Origin: Loktanella sp. IMCC34160
GTDB lineage: Bacteria > Pseudomonadota > Alphaproteobacteria > Rhodobacterales > Rhodobacteraceae
Direction of reading: 5' to 3'
Length of the DNA stretch: 64,000 bases
NCBI RefSeq assembly: GCF_004145845.1
Contig: NZ_SELP01000004.1
Location: 124,001 to 188,000 of the forward strand
In this document: in pieces, positions 53,175 to 62,028 of the stretch
Layout of the letters: each line of letters opens with the position of its first letter
Position numbering within the stretch: position 1 is the stretch's first letter
Program-made: the position numbers and the translations under genes
Notes under the pieces: model-generated
Databases searched by the model: none
Seen by the model: the letters and a program-made list of their open reading frames with translations, nothing else
What the model was told of the DNA's origin: nothing

Positions 53175-54311
53175 GTGCGGATTCGCTTTGATCGCGGACC
53201 AGAGCAGGAAACAGGCGGTGCAGCCGCCCGGTTCGACGCGCCCGAACGTCTGATCGAGGCGCACAGGCCCGAAGGTGTGCCGATGGCCCTCGCCGCGCTG
53301 GATGCCGCGCTGTCGGACGGGCTGTGGATCGCGGGCTACGCCAGCTATGAACTTGGCTATGCGCTGGAACCGCGCCTTTTGCCGCTGATCCCCGAAGACC
53401 GCCGGGTGCCCTTGCTGCGGTTTGGGGCCTATCGCGGGCCAGAGGAGGCGACCGCCCTGCAACGCGGCCCGGCCAGCCTGACCGCCCCGCGCCCGGACTG
53501 GGATGCGGATCGTTATGCCTATGCCTTTCGGCGGCTGCACGACTGGATCGGGGCCGGGGATGTCTATCAGGCCAACCTGACCTTCCCGCTGAGCGCCGAC
53601 GTGACCGGCACGCCCGAGGCGATCTATGCTGCCCTGACAGACCGGCAGGCCGTGGGTCACGGGGTGCTGATCGAACAGGACAGCGGCCCGGCGCTTCTGT
53701 CCCGCAGCCCGGAACTGTTCTTCCGCATCCACGCGGGCGGCAAGCTGGAAACCCTACCGATGAAGGGGACCATGCCGCGCGGGGAAACGGATGTCGAAGA
53801 CGCCGCCAACCGCGCCTTTCTGTGGAGCGACACGAAAAACCGGGCCGAAAACCTGATGATCGTGGACCTGTTGCGCAATGACCTGTCCCGCATCGCCGAG
53901 GTGGGCAGCGTCAAGGTGCCGGAACTGTTCAAGGTCGAAACCTATGCCACCGTCCACCAGATGGTCAGCCGTGTGACCGGGCAATTGCAGCCGGGCACCG
54001 GTCTGGGCGACATCTTCCGCGCGCTTTACCCCTGCGGGTCGATCACCGGCGCGCCGAAACTGCGCTCGATGGAGATCATCCGGGCGCTGGAAGGGACCGC
54101 GCGGGACATCTACTGCGGGTCGATCGGATGGGCCGCGCCGGATGGCCGGGCCGAATTCAACGTGGCGATCCGCACCATGATGGTTGAAGATGGCAAGGCC
54201 CGCCTGAACGTGGGCGGCGGGGTGGTCTGGGATTCCACCGCCCCCAGCGAATACGAGGAAGCCCTGTGGAAAGCCCGTTACGCGGCCGCGTTCCAGACGG
54301 AACACAGCTGA
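53175..54311 (+). CDS. pabB: Aminodeoxychorismate synthase component I
   Basis: 378 residues starting at GTG 53175. Anthranilate/para-aminobenzoate synthase component I fold: N-terminal FDAPERLIEAHRPEG and GYASYELGYALEP, GDVYQANLTFPLSA, the LPMKGTMPRGETDVEDAANRAFL catalytic region with KGT, and C-terminal GSITGAPKLRSMEIIRALEG, IYCGSIGWA and NVAIRTMMV. PabB adds ammonia (from PabA) to chorismate to give ADC. The next gene encodes the ADC lyase-type enzyme, overlapping by 46 bases. Confidence 0.93.
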   Translation: MRIRFDRGPEQETGGAAARFDAPERLIEAHRPEGVPMALAALDAALSDGLWIAGYASYELGYALEPRLLPLIPEDRRVPLLRFGAYRGPEEATALQRGPASLTAPRPDWDADRYAYAFRRLHDWIGAGDVYQANLTFPLSADVTGTPEAIYAALTDRQAVGHGVLIEQDSGPALLSRSPELFFRIHAGGKLETLPMKGTMPRGETDVEDAANRAFLWSDTKNRAENLMIVDLLRNDLSRIAEVGSVKVPELFKVETYATVHQMVSRVTGQLQPGTGLGDIFRALYPCGSITGAPKLRSMEIIRALEGTARDIYCGSIGWAAPDGRAEFNVAIRTMMVEDGKARLNVGGGVVWDSTAPSEYEEALWKARYAAAFQTEHS

Positions 54312-54910
54312 TCGAAACCTTTCGCGCTGATCCCGGTGGGGGTGTTGCCCACGCCGACCGGCACCTTGCGCGGATGGCGCGGGGGGCGGCTGCGCTGGGC
54401 TATCCGTTCGACGCGGGCGCGGCACGGCAGGCGATGAGCCTAACGGTCGATGCCGCGACCCGCTGTCGCCTGACACTGGATGCGGTCGGGCAATTTGACC
54501 TGACCACCGCCCCGCTGCCGCCCGCGCCGGCAGAATGGCGGGTGGCGATCCACCCGGACCGGTTGCAGTCGGACGATCCATGGTTGCGGCACAAGACCAC
54601 GCAAAGGGTGCTTTACGATGCCGCCCGGGCGGACCTGCCCGCCGACGTCGATGAGGCCCTGTTCCTGAACGAACGGGGCGAGGTCTGCGAAGGGACGATC
54701 ACCAATCTTTTCGCCGAACTGGCCGATGGGGCGCGGGTCACGCCGCCCCTTTCCTCGGGCCTGCTGCCCGGTATCCTGCGCGAAACCTGTCTGGCCGACG
54801 GGTGGCAGGAACGGGTCTTGACCCCCGCTGACCTGACAGCCGCGCGCCGCATCTGGATGGGCAACGCCCTGCGCGGGCTGATCCCGGCCCGGATCGTCCC
54901 GATTGCTTGA
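54266..54910 (+). CDS. pabC: Aminotransferase class IV, likely ADC lyase
   Basis: 214 residues starting at GTG 54266, 46 bases inside the end of pabB. A PLP class IV fold: LIETFRADPGGGVAHADRHLARMARGAAALGYPF (read in two parts), the Schiff-base Lys in RHKTTQRVLYDAAR and EVCEGTITNLFAEL. Position right after pabB makes 4-amino-4-deoxychorismate lyase (p-aminobenzoate for folate) the most likely role; branched-chain aminotransferase-type activity is less likely given its short length. Confidence 0.85.
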   Translation: MESPLRGRVPDGTQLIETFRADPGGGVAHADRHLARMARGAAALGYPFDAGAARQAMSLTVDAATRCRLTLDAVGQFDLTTAPLPPAPAEWRVAIHPDRLQSDDPWLRHKTTQRVLYDAARADLPADVDEALFLNERGEVCEGTITNLFAELADGARVTPPLSSGLLPGILRETCLADGWQERVLTPADLTAARRIWMGNALRGLIPARIVPIA

Positions 54911-54982
54911 CAATGGTCGCGCAACCGAGTGTATCGGCGTGACGCCGACAAAAGACGCCCGAAACCCAAGGAACGCCCGAAA

Positions 54983-56761
54983 ATGCACGCCTATCGCTCT
55001 CATACCTGCGCCGATCTGACCGCCAAGAACGTGGGCGATACCGTTCGCCTGTCGGGCTGGGTCCATCGGGTTCGTGACCACGGCGGGATCCTGTTCATCG
55101 ACCTGCGCGACCACTACGGGATTACCCAGGTGCTGTGCGACCCCGACAGCCCGGTCTTCGCTGAGGTGGAAAAGGTGCGGTCCGAATGGTGCATCCGCAT
55201 CGACGGCACGGTCAAGGCGCGGGCCCCGGAACTGGTGAACCCCAAGATCCCGACCGGCGAGATCGAAGTTTTCGTGCGCGACCTCGAAGTGCTGGGCGCC
55301 GCGCAGGAACTGCCGCTGATGGTGTTCGGCGATCAGGAATACCCGGAAGAAACCCGGCTGCGCTATCGCTACCTCGACCTGCGGCGCGAAAACATGCAGC
55401 GCAACATGACCCTGCGCTCCGATGTCGTCGCCTCGATGCGCAAGCGGATGTGGGACAAGGGGTTCCGCGAATTCCAGACCCCGATCATCACCGCCTCCAG
55501 CCCCGAAGGCGCGCGCGACTTCCTTGTGCCGTCGCGTCTGCACCCGGGCAAGTTCTATGCGCTGCCGCAGGCCCCGCAGCAGTTCAAACAGCTGATCATG
55601 GCCTCGGGCTATGACAAGTATTTCCAGATCGCGCCCTGCTTCCGCGATGAAGACCCGCGCGCCGACCGGTCGCCGACGGACTTCTACCAGCTTGACCTTG
55701 AAATGAGCTTTGTCACCCAGCAGGACGTGTTCGACACGATCCAGCCGGTCCTGCAAGGCGTGTTCGAGGAGTTTGGCGGCGGTCGCAAGGTTGATGCCGA
55801 CTGGCCGCAGATTTCCTATGCCGATGCCGCCAAATGGTATGGCACGGACAAGCCCGACCTGCGCAACCCGATCAAGATGCAGGATTGTTCGGATCACTTC
55901 CGCGGCTCCGGCTTTGCGATCTTCGCCAAGCTGCTGGAGCAGGACGGCACCGAGATCCGCGCGATCCCGGCGCCCACCGGCGGCAGCCGCAAGTTCTGCG
56001 ACCGGATGAACGCCTTTGCCCAGAAAGAGGGCCTGCCGGGGATGGGGTATATCTTCTGGCGGGAAACCGATGGCCAGATGGAAGCCGCAGGCCCGCTGGC
56101 CAAGAACATCGGCCCCGAACGGACCGAGGCGATCCGCCAGCAGCTTGGCCTTGGCGTCGGCGATGCGGCCTTCTTCCTTGGCGGCAAACCAAAGACCGTT
56201 GAAGGCGTCGCCGGCAAGGCCCGCAATGTCATCGGCGAGGAACTGGGGCTGACCGACAAGGACCGCTTCGCCTTTGCCTGGATCGTGGATTTCCCGATCT
56301 ACGAAAAGGACGCGGAAACCGGCGCGATCGACTTCGAACACAACCCCTTCTCCATGCCACAGGGCGGGATGGAGGCGCTGATGGGCGATCCGCTGGAAGT
56401 CAAAGGCTTTCAGTATGACCTTGCCTGCAACGGCTATGAACTGGTCTCGGGCGCGATCCGTAACCACAAACCCGACGTGATGCTGAAGGCCTTCGAAATT
56501 GCGGGCTATGGCGAGGAAGAGGTCAAGAACCGCTTTGGCGCCCTGTTCCAGGCGTTCCACTACGGCGCCCCGCCGCACGGTGGCTGCGCCGCCGGGATCG
56601 ACCGGATCGTCATGCTGCTGGCCGATACGGTCAACATCCGCGAGGTCATCATGTTCCCGATGAACCAGCGGGCCGAAGACCTGATGATGAACGCGCCCAG
56701 CGATCCCAGCAACGAACAGCTGCGCGAGTTGCGGCTGCGGGTCCTGCCGCCCGAAGCTTAA
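54983..56761 (+). CDS. aspS: Aspartyl-tRNA synthetase
   Basis: 592 residues from ATG 54983 ([18 protein letters not shown]). Bacterial-type AspRS: N-terminal OB anticodon-binding domain ([23 protein letters not shown]), class II motif 2 ([24 protein letters not shown]), the GAD insertion around 310-420, and motif 3 ([24 protein letters not shown]) near the C-terminus. It charges tRNA-Asp; whether it also charges tRNA-Asn cannot be judged here. A strong terminator follows directly. Confidence 0.97.
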   Translation: MHAYRSHTCADLTAKNVGDTVRLSGWVHRVRDHGGILFIDLRDHYGITQVLCDPDSPVFAEVEKVRSEWCIRIDGTVKARAPELVNPKIPTGEIEVFVRDLEVLGAAQELPLMVFGDQEYPEETRLRYRYLDLRRENMQRNMTLRSDVVASMRKRMWDKGFREFQTPIITASSPEGARDFLVPSRLHPGKFYALPQAPQQFKQLIMASGYDKYFQIAPCFRDEDPRADRSPTDFYQLDLEMSFVTQQDVFDTIQPVLQGVFEEFGGGRKVDADWPQISYADAAKWYGTDKPDLRNPIKMQDCSDHFRGSGFAIFAKLLEQDGTEIRAIPAPTGGSRKFCDRMNAFAQKEGLPGMGYIFWRETDGQMEAAGPLAKNIGPERTEAIRQQLGLGVGDAAFFLGGKPKTVEGVAGKARNVIGEELGLTDKDRFAFAWIVDFPIYEKDAETGAIDFEHNPFSMPQGGMEALMGDPLEVKGFQYDLACNGYELVSGAIRNHKPDVMLKAFEIAGYGEEEVKNRFGALFQAFHYGAPPHGGCAAGIDRIVMLLADTVNIREVIMFPMNQRAEDLMMNAPSDPSNEQLRELRLRVLPPEA

Positions 56762-56768
56762 AGACAGG

Positions 56769-56793
56769 GGCGGCCGAAGGGCCGCCCTTTTTC
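56769..56793 (+). terminator. Intrinsic terminator after aspS
   Basis: GGGCGGCC (56769-56776) and GGCCGCCC (56781-56788) form a perfect 8-bp stem with a 4-base loop, followed by five T. It lies eight bases after the stop codon. Confidence 0.9.
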
Positions 56794-56807
56794 GTTGGAG
56801 GGCCGGA

Positions 56808-57284
56808 ATGGACGATCTGCTCGCAACGCTGCGCCATTACATCGACCGGGTGGATCATCTGGTGATCAAGTCCGAAACGGTGGAGGGGGCGCTGGAGGTG
56901 GTGCCATGGCCCGGCACCTTCCCCGCGGGTCAGCATTTCGCCGTGGCGCTGGGGTTTGCGGCGCGGGCCGCACTGAAACCGGCGGGCAGGACGATGCCCG
57001 CGTTTCCCGATCAATTTACCGCGCCACAGTTGCGGGCGATGGCCCGGCAAACCCGCGCGGCGCTGGACGGCCTGACCGGGGCCGACCTGCGCGGTCCGGT
57101 CACGCATGTGGCGGGATTTGCGAACCTCGAACAGACCCTTGCCGACTACCTGCTCAGGTTTGCCTTTCCCAACATGATCTTTCACCTAACCGCTGGCTAT
57201 GCCGGGCTTCGTCAGGCGGGTGTCGCGGTCGGCAAGGCGGATGTGGACGGGCTGCACGCCTATCCCGACGGCTTCACCTTTTAG
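56808..57284 (+). CDS. DUF1993 family protein
   Basis: 158 residues, soluble. Matches DUF1993 (DinB-like four-helix bundle): N-terminal LLATLRHYIDRVDHLVIK, GQHFAVALGFAARAALKPAG, then a C-terminal LLRFAFPNMIFHLTAGYAGLRQAGVAVGKADVDG, which is the most conserved segment of the family. His in FHLT may be a metal ligand. Function unknown. A GGAGGG ribosome-binding site lies before the ATG. Confidence 0.85.
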   Translation: MDDLLATLRHYIDRVDHLVIKSETVEGALEVVPWPGTFPAGQHFAVALGFAARAALKPAGRTMPAFPDQFTAPQLRAMARQTRAALDGLTGADLRGPVTHVAGFANLEQTLADYLLRFAFPNMIFHLTAGYAGLRQAGVAVGKADVDGLHAYPDGFTF

Positions 57285-57384
57285 TCGCCGGGGTTGATCC
57301 CGGGCGGAACGTCGCCAAGTCTAACGATGGCGGGCGAAGCAGCGCCCGGAATGGGCTAGGGTAGGTCCAGGCAGTTACAGGCGG

Positions 57385-58776
57385 GTGCGGCAGATGTTCG
57401 ATCCGGTTATCGCGGAAACCAGATTTGGGATGGGTCTGTCGCCACAACAGCCCCTGCCGACCGGAGTGGAAGACATGATGGTGCGGCTGGCCGGTCCCGA
57501 TCTTGCCGCAGCCCGCTTCCCGATCCCAACCTATGACGCGGCCTACCCCTCTCTCGGGCAATTGACCGCGGTGTCACGCGACCGCAACGCCGCCCGCCGC
57601 GCGGGGCAGGACGACCAGGCAGAGCAGCTTGAGCAAGAGCGCCGGGACATGCTGCGCGCGGCGCAGGTGCTACAACAGCAGACCCTTGCCGCGACGTTGG
57701 CCCGCGCGATTGACGGCGAAGACGGGCTGCGCGAACGGCTGGTCCGGTTCTGGGCCGATCATTTTACCGTCACCGCGCGGGTCGGGGGATCGTCCCACCT
57801 TGTCACCCCATTTGTCGAAACGGCGATCCGCCCCCATGTCACCGGCCGCTTCGTGGATATGCTGATGGTGGTCACGCTGCATCCGATGATGCTTCTCTAC
57901 CTCGATCAGACCCAATCCGTTGGCCCGGACAGCCGCGTTGGGGGGGGCGGGCGCCGGGGGTTGAACGAAAACCTTGCCCGTGAAGTGCTGGAACTGCACA
58001 CCATGGGTGTCGCGGGCGGCTACGCCCAGGATGACGTGCGGCAACTTGCGGAACTGTTCACCGGGCTGACGCTGGACGAAGATCGCGCCTTCTGGTTCCG
58101 AACCGAGGCGGCGGAACCGGGCGAAGAGGTGGTTCTGGGCCAGACCTATGGCCCGACCCCGCAACTGGCCGAGATCCGGCGTGCTCTGTTCGATATCGCC
58201 GCCCGGCCCGAAACGGCCCGGCACATCGCGCAGAAACTTGCCGTTCATTTCGTATCGGACCGGCCCGCACCCGATCTTGTCGCGGCGCTGGCCGAGGATT
58301 TCATGGCGACCGGCGGCGATCTTCTGTCTCTTGTCCGCACCCTTCTGGACCATCCGGCGGCCTGGGCGGCGGAGCGAGCCAAGGTGAAAGACCCGTTCAG
58401 CTTCATCGCCGCCTCCCTGCGGGCCTTGGGCGTGTCGGGCGCGGCAATCACGGGGCTGGGCCCGCGCATCTTGCGGCGGGATTTCGTACGGCCATTGGGT
58501 CTGATGGGGCAGCCGTGGGAAAACCCTGTCGGCCCGGACGGCTGGCCGGAAGAGCCAGAGGCCTGGGTCACGCCGCAGGGCATGGCGGCGCGGATCAACT
58601 GGGCGCTGTCCGTGCCGCGCCGCATGGTCGATCGGTTGCCAATGCCCATGCATTTCGTGACGGACGCCCTTGGCCCTAATCCCGCGCCAGCCGTGGTGCA
58701 GGCCGCGCGCGACGCCCCCAACCGGCGCGACGGGGTGGCCGTGATCCTGTGTTCCGCCGCGTTTCAGAGGAGATAG
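57385..58776 (+). CDS. DUF1800 domain protein
   Basis: 463 residues starting at GTG 57385 (an ATG at 57394 would give MFDPVIAETRFGMGL). DUF1800 pattern: N-terminal RFGMGLSPQQP, RLVRFWADHFTV, HPMMLLYLDQTQSVG, NENLAREVLELHTMGV (the family signature), FTGLTL and HIAQKLAVHFVSD, with LGQPWENP-like C-terminal segments. The family is encoded with DUF1501 genes, as here with a three-base gap, and is thought to be membrane-associated or secreted. Function unknown. Confidence 0.9.
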   Translation: MRQMFDPVIAETRFGMGLSPQQPLPTGVEDMMVRLAGPDLAAARFPIPTYDAAYPSLGQLTAVSRDRNAARRAGQDDQAEQLEQERRDMLRAAQVLQQQTLAATLARAIDGEDGLRERLVRFWADHFTVTARVGGSSHLVTPFVETAIRPHVTGRFVDMLMVVTLHPMMLLYLDQTQSVGPDSRVGGGGRRGLNENLAREVLELHTMGVAGGYAQDDVRQLAELFTGLTLDEDRAFWFRTEAAEPGEEVVLGQTYGPTPQLAEIRRALFDIAARPETARHIAQKLAVHFVSDRPAPDLVAALAEDFMATGGDLLSLVRTLLDHPAAWAAERAKVKDPFSFIAASLRALGVSGAAITGLGPRILRRDFVRPLGLMGQPWENPVGPDGWPEEPEAWVTPQGMAARINWALSVPRRMVDRLPMPMHFVTDALGPNPAPAVVQAARDAPNRRDGVAVILCSAAFQRR

Positions 58777-58779
58777 GCC

Positions 58780-59991
58780 ATGGCACTTTCCAGACGGGAC
58801 ATGTTGCTGGGTGGCGCGGCGCTGGGCTGTTCGGCGGCGGCCTCGCCCCTGATGACGCCGGTCGCCTTTGCCGATGTGCCCGGTGACAACCGGCTGGTCG
58901 TGATCGTGCTGCGCGGGGCGATGGACGGGCTGGACGTGCTGCGCCCCTACGGCGATCCGTTCTATGCAGGGCTTCGGCCGACGCTCGCCGCCGGGGGCGG
59001 GGCCGACCTTGACGGGTTCTTCGGGCTGCACCCGGCCCTCGCACCGCTGCGTCCGCTGTGGGACGCGGGCGATCTTGGCTTTGCCCACGCGACCTCGACC
59101 CCTTATCGCGATGTCCGGTCCCATTTCGATGGGCAGGATGTGCTCGAGGCCGGGGTGGCCGACCCGAAGGGCGATCTGCGGGACGGTTGGCTGAACCGGC
59201 TGGTACAGGTCGTGCCGGGCGCGCAATCCGACACCGCCTATGCCATCGGGCGCGACAGGATGCTGATCTTGGCAGGCGCGGCAGAGGTGGCGCATTGGGC
59301 GCCCGAGGCGCAGCTGGACCTGAACCCCCGCACCCGCCGCCTGATCGAACTGGTGCATGACGGTGACCCGCTTTTTGAACAGGCCAGCGCCGAGGCGATC
59401 GAGATCGCCCAGCAGATCGACGCCGAGGCGGAGATGACCGAGGCGCTGGAGGACCAGATCGCCGCCGACCCGATGATGGGAGAGATCGCCCTGCGCGGCG
59501 ACCATATCCGGTTGGCCGAATTCGCCGCCGGGCGGCTCCGGGGCGCGTCCCGCATCGCCAGCTTTTCGCTGGCCGGATGGGACACGCACAACCGGCAGGG
59601 CCAGCATCTGCCGCGCGCGCTGGATCGGTTGGCGGCGGTCCTGCTGACCCTGCGGGTCGGTCTGGCCGACCATTGGGACAGGACCGCGATTCTGTGTCTG
59701 ACGGAGTTCGGGCGCACAGTGCGGGAAAACGGAACCCTTGGCACGGATCACGGCACCGGCGGGGCGATGATCTATGCCGGGGGCGCCCTGCGGGGCGGCA
59801 GGGTACTAGGCGACTGGCCGGGCCTATCCGATTTCGACCTTTACGATGGTCGGGATCTGATGCCGACGCGCGATGTGCGGGCCTATGCCGCCTGGGTCCT
59901 GCGGGGGCTTTACGGGGTCAAGCCGTCCACGCTTGCGGGAATGATCTTTCCCGGGGTCGACCTTGGGGCCGATCCCGGGATCGTCAGATAG
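58780..59991 (+). CDS. DUF1501 (Tat-exported sulfatase-like) protein
   Basis: 403 residues. Twin-arginine signal MALSRRDMLLGGAALGCSAA, cut near AFA (residue 30). The DUF1501 core resembles alkaline-phosphatase/sulfatase folds: VVIVLRGAMDGLDVLRPYGDP, FAHATSTPYRDVRSHFDGQDVLEAG, the SLAGWDTHNRQGQHLPRALDRL and TEFGRTVRENGTLGTDHGTGG motifs that probably hold metal ligands. Forms a pair with the upstream DUF1800 gene, an arrangement seen in many bacteria. Substrate unknown. Confidence 0.9.
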   Translation: MALSRRDMLLGGAALGCSAAASPLMTPVAFADVPGDNRLVVIVLRGAMDGLDVLRPYGDPFYAGLRPTLAAGGGADLDGFFGLHPALAPLRPLWDAGDLGFAHATSTPYRDVRSHFDGQDVLEAGVADPKGDLRDGWLNRLVQVVPGAQSDTAYAIGRDRMLILAGAAEVAHWAPEAQLDLNPRTRRLIELVHDGDPLFEQASAEAIEIAQQIDAEAEMTEALEDQIAADPMMGEIALRGDHIRLAEFAAGRLRGASRIASFSLAGWDTHNRQGQHLPRALDRLAAVLLTLRVGLADHWDRTAILCLTEFGRTVRENGTLGTDHGTGGAMIYAGGALRGGRVLGDWPGLSDFDLYDGRDLMPTRDVRAYAAWVLRGLYGVKPSTLAGMIFPGVDLGADPGIVR

Positions 59992-59993
59992 CC

Positions 59994-60164
59994 TTACAGG
60001 GTCGAGATGACCGCTGCGGTCTCGTCGGCGATTCCGGTGGTCGGGCCGCCGATGGCCGTTGCCACGGCCACGCTCAGAAGCAACAGTCCGGCGGTCAGAA
60101 CCATCCAGTCGATGGTCGTATTGCCGTCTTCGGATTTCACGAAGGTTTGCAGAAAAGGGGTCAT
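59994..60164 (-). CDS. Flp-pilin-like small membrane protein
   Basis: 56 residues, MTPFLQTFVKSEDGNTTIDWMVLTAGLLLLSVAVATAIGG and a short tail. The part around SEDGNTTIDWMVLTA resembles Flp/class III prepilins, in which a Gly is followed by a hydrophobic helix; here Asp sits where the fifth-position Glu is usual. One membrane helix (about 20-40). AGAGGA precedes the ATG. It ends two bases from the convergent DUF1501 stop. Too short for many gene callers. A pilin role is inferred; it could be a small Flp-related membrane protein of another kind. Confidence 0.6.
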   Translation of the reverse strand: MTPFLQTFVKSEDGNTTIDWMVLTAGLLLLSVAVATAIGGPTTGIADETAAVISTL

Positions 60165-60338
60165 TGCTCTGTCCTCTACTCGTTACGCTTATTGTTCACG
60201 GATCTTGGTCAATTCCGCTTATTCTTGGGGATCGCACCCCAATTCGACCCGGCGGTGACAGGAGATTGACCGCCGCAGATCGTTTTCGGGGCAATATTGC
60301 GTCGACGCCGTTTGGGGCGCGTAGCCGGCTAGGGCGGG

Positions 60339-61061
60339 CTAGATCGGCCCTGACGCACCCAGCCGGGCGGTGACCAGTTTTGACAGGTCGGCGCGGGCGG
60401 CGGCGATCAGGACAGGGTCACTACGGGACTGGCCAAGGCGGCCAGCGGCTTCGCCAAGGTCGATATCGTTGGCGGTCCGGGCAAGGCCGCCCACGAATTG
60501 CGACAGGTATGCGACCGTGTCGGACGACAGGGTTCCCCTGTCGGCAAGAACATCCGCGACCAAGGCCAGATCATCCCGCAGGGCCAGCGGGTCGGGTTCA
60601 ATCACCTCGTCCCGGACAAGGCGCGGGCCGGGCGGCTGCCGGTCCCTGGGCAGAAGCGACAGGATCGCATTCTGGAACGCGGACAAAGAGGCGACAGGCT
60701 TGGCGATGAACCCATCCGCCCCGGCATCAATGGCCCGGTCGGCGGCATCCGGGTCGCCGCTGGTGCCAAGCACCACGTCAACCCGCGGCGTCCCGTGGGT
60801 CAGGTCGTGGATCAACCCTTCGCCCGGGCCGTCGGGCAGGCCAAGGTCGACGATGACGACGGAGGGGCGATAGACCTTCAGGTGCTGGCGGGCGTGAGCA
60901 AGGCTGTCGGCCCGCCGGATACGCGCGCCCGACCGCTGGCACAAAAGGCGGATCGCGTCGCAGGCAAAGCGGCTGTCTTCCACCACCAGAACCGTCAGCC
61001 CCAGCAACGGGCGGTTGGCGGTCGGCGGCCGCATTACAAGAAAGTCGTCAAGGTTGTCCAT
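60339..61061 (-). CDS. Response regulator (receiver domain, no known output)
   Basis: 240 residues from ATG 61061 with AGAGGA upstream; a 54-residue open extension is rejected. REC domain at about 22-140: acidic pocket Glu28-Asp29 (LVVEDS), phosphoacceptor Asp72 (IVDLGLPDG), Thr100 and Lys121 (FIAKPV). The C-terminal 100 residues (DLALVADVLADRG, SQFVGGLARTANDIDLGEAAGRLGQS) are helical and carry no recognised DNA-binding domain, so it may act by protein contact. It lies on the same strand upstream of the Flp-like gene. Confidence 0.85.
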   Translation of the reverse strand: MDNLDDFLVMRPPTANRPLLGLTVLVVEDSRFACDAIRLLCQRSGARIRRADSLAHARQHLKVYRPSVVIVDLGLPDGPGEGLIHDLTHGTPRVDVVLGTSGDPDAADRAIDAGADGFIAKPVASLSAFQNAILSLLPRDRQPPGPRLVRDEVIEPDPLALRDDLALVADVLADRGTLSSDTVAYLSQFVGGLARTANDIDLGEAAGRLGQSRSDPVLIAAARADLSKLVTARLGASGPI

Positions 61062-61221
61062 GGTCCAGTCCTCTGGAAGGCAGCTGTTGAACTGGACAGA
61101 TTGATGCACAGGCTTGGTGAACGCGGGGTTAACGCCTGCGCGCGCCCCGCGACGCTTTGCCCGTTGCGTCACCGCGCCTGCCGGGGAATAACCGGCGCAA
61201 AGCTGCGAAAGGGATATTTCC

Positions 61222-61626
61222 ATGATCGGTCGCCTGAATCACGTCGCCATTGCCGTTCCGGACCTCGACGCCGCATCGGCTCAATATCGCACCGCGCTGG
61301 GGGCCAAGGTCGGCGCACCGCAGGACGAACCCGATCACGGGGTCACGGTGGTGTTCATCGAACTTCCCAACACCAAGATCGAACTTCTGTATCCGCTGGG
61401 CGACGACAGCCCGATCAAGGGGTTTCTGGAAAAGAACCCCTCGGGCGGGATTCATCATGTCTGCTACGAAGTCGAGGATATCATCGCCGCCCGCGACCAT
61501 CTGAAGGCAACCGGCGCCCGGGTTCTGGGCACCGGCGAACCAAAGATCGGCGCCCATGGCAAGCCGGTCCTGTTTCTGCACCCGAAAGACTTTAACGGCT
61601 GCCTGGTCGAGCTAGAACAGGTCTAG
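61222..61626 (+). CDS. mce: Methylmalonyl-CoA epimerase
   Basis: 134 residues, one glyoxalase/VOC domain with the two-repeat pattern of methylmalonyl-CoA epimerase: MIGRLNHVAIAVPDLDAASAQYRTALGA (metal His7), GVTVVFIELPNTKIELLYPLGDDSPI (metal Glu), and KNPSGGIHHVCYEVEDI (His). It interconverts the R and S forms in propionate/branched-chain degradation via the succinyl-CoA route. Followed 40 bases later by a DUF1467 gene, a pairing I associate with Rhodobacterales. Confidence 0.93.
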   Translation: MIGRLNHVAIAVPDLDAASAQYRTALGAKVGAPQDEPDHGVTVVFIELPNTKIELLYPLGDDSPIKGFLEKNPSGGIHHVCYEVEDIIAARDHLKATGARVLGTGEPKIGAHGKPVLFLHPKDFNGCLVELEQV

Positions 61627-61666
61627 GGCCCAAGGCCCCCATCGAACCGACGAAAGGAACCCCGTA

Positions 61667-61957
61667 ATGGGCATTACATCGGCACTCGTCCTTCTGGCCG
61701 TGATCTGGTTCATGGTGCTGTTCATCGTGCTGCCGCTGCGGCTGGAAACCCAGGGCGACCGCGGAGAGGTGGTGCCCGGCACCCATTCCTCGGCCCCGGC
61801 GGATTTCAACTTCAAGCGCAAGGCAAAGATCGTCACCATCGTCGCGGTGCCGATCTGGCTGGTGATCGCCGGGACGATCCTGTCGGGGGTGATCAGCGTG
61901 CGCGACCTCGACTGGTTCCACCGGATGTCCACGCCGCAATCGGTGCAGACGGACTGA
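61667..61957 (+). CDS. DUF1467 family membrane protein
   Basis: 96 residues, two membrane helices: ALVLLAVIWFMVLFIVLPLRLETQGDRGEVVPGTHSSAPADFNFKRK (first helix and loop, read in parts) and IVTIVAVPIWLVIAGTILSG. The loop with LPLRLETQGDRG and PGTHSSAPADFN is the DUF1467 signature. Function unknown. Its downstream region holds a repeat pair. Confidence 0.9.
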   Translation: MGITSALVLLAVIWFMVLFIVLPLRLETQGDRGEVVPGTHSSAPADFNFKRKAKIVTIVAVPIWLVIAGTILSGVISVRDLDWFHRMSTPQSVQTD

Positions 61958-61968
61958 CGCTTCGTTGG

Positions 61969-62028
61969 GGTGGGTCAAGACCCACCTTACGTTTCAGCGC
62001 AACACCGTAAGGTGGGTTTCAACCCACC
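61969..62028. repeat. Intergenic palindromic repeat, copy 4 (minimal form)
   Basis: GGTGGGTCAAGACCCACC (61969-61986) followed by TTACG, 18 bases of spacer, then CGTAA and GGTGGGTTTCAACCCACC (62011-62028): the same inverted end palindromes as in copies 1 and 2 but with almost no interior. It overlaps the last codons and stop (62019-62021) of the EI24 gene on the minus strand. Confidence 0.8.

Noticed and set aside
54440-56578. A 712-codon frame antisense to pabC and aspS
   Set aside because: Shadow of two well-supported genes; no family features.
57670-59751. A 693-codon frame antisense to the DUF1800/DUF1501 pair
   Set aside because: Rich in Arg, Gly, Pro and Gln with no motif; explained by GC-rich codon use on the other strand.
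60339-61223. 54-residue N-terminal extension of the response regulator
   Set aside because: It overlaps the divergent region of mce, lacks REC similarity, and the internal ATG has a ribosome-binding site.
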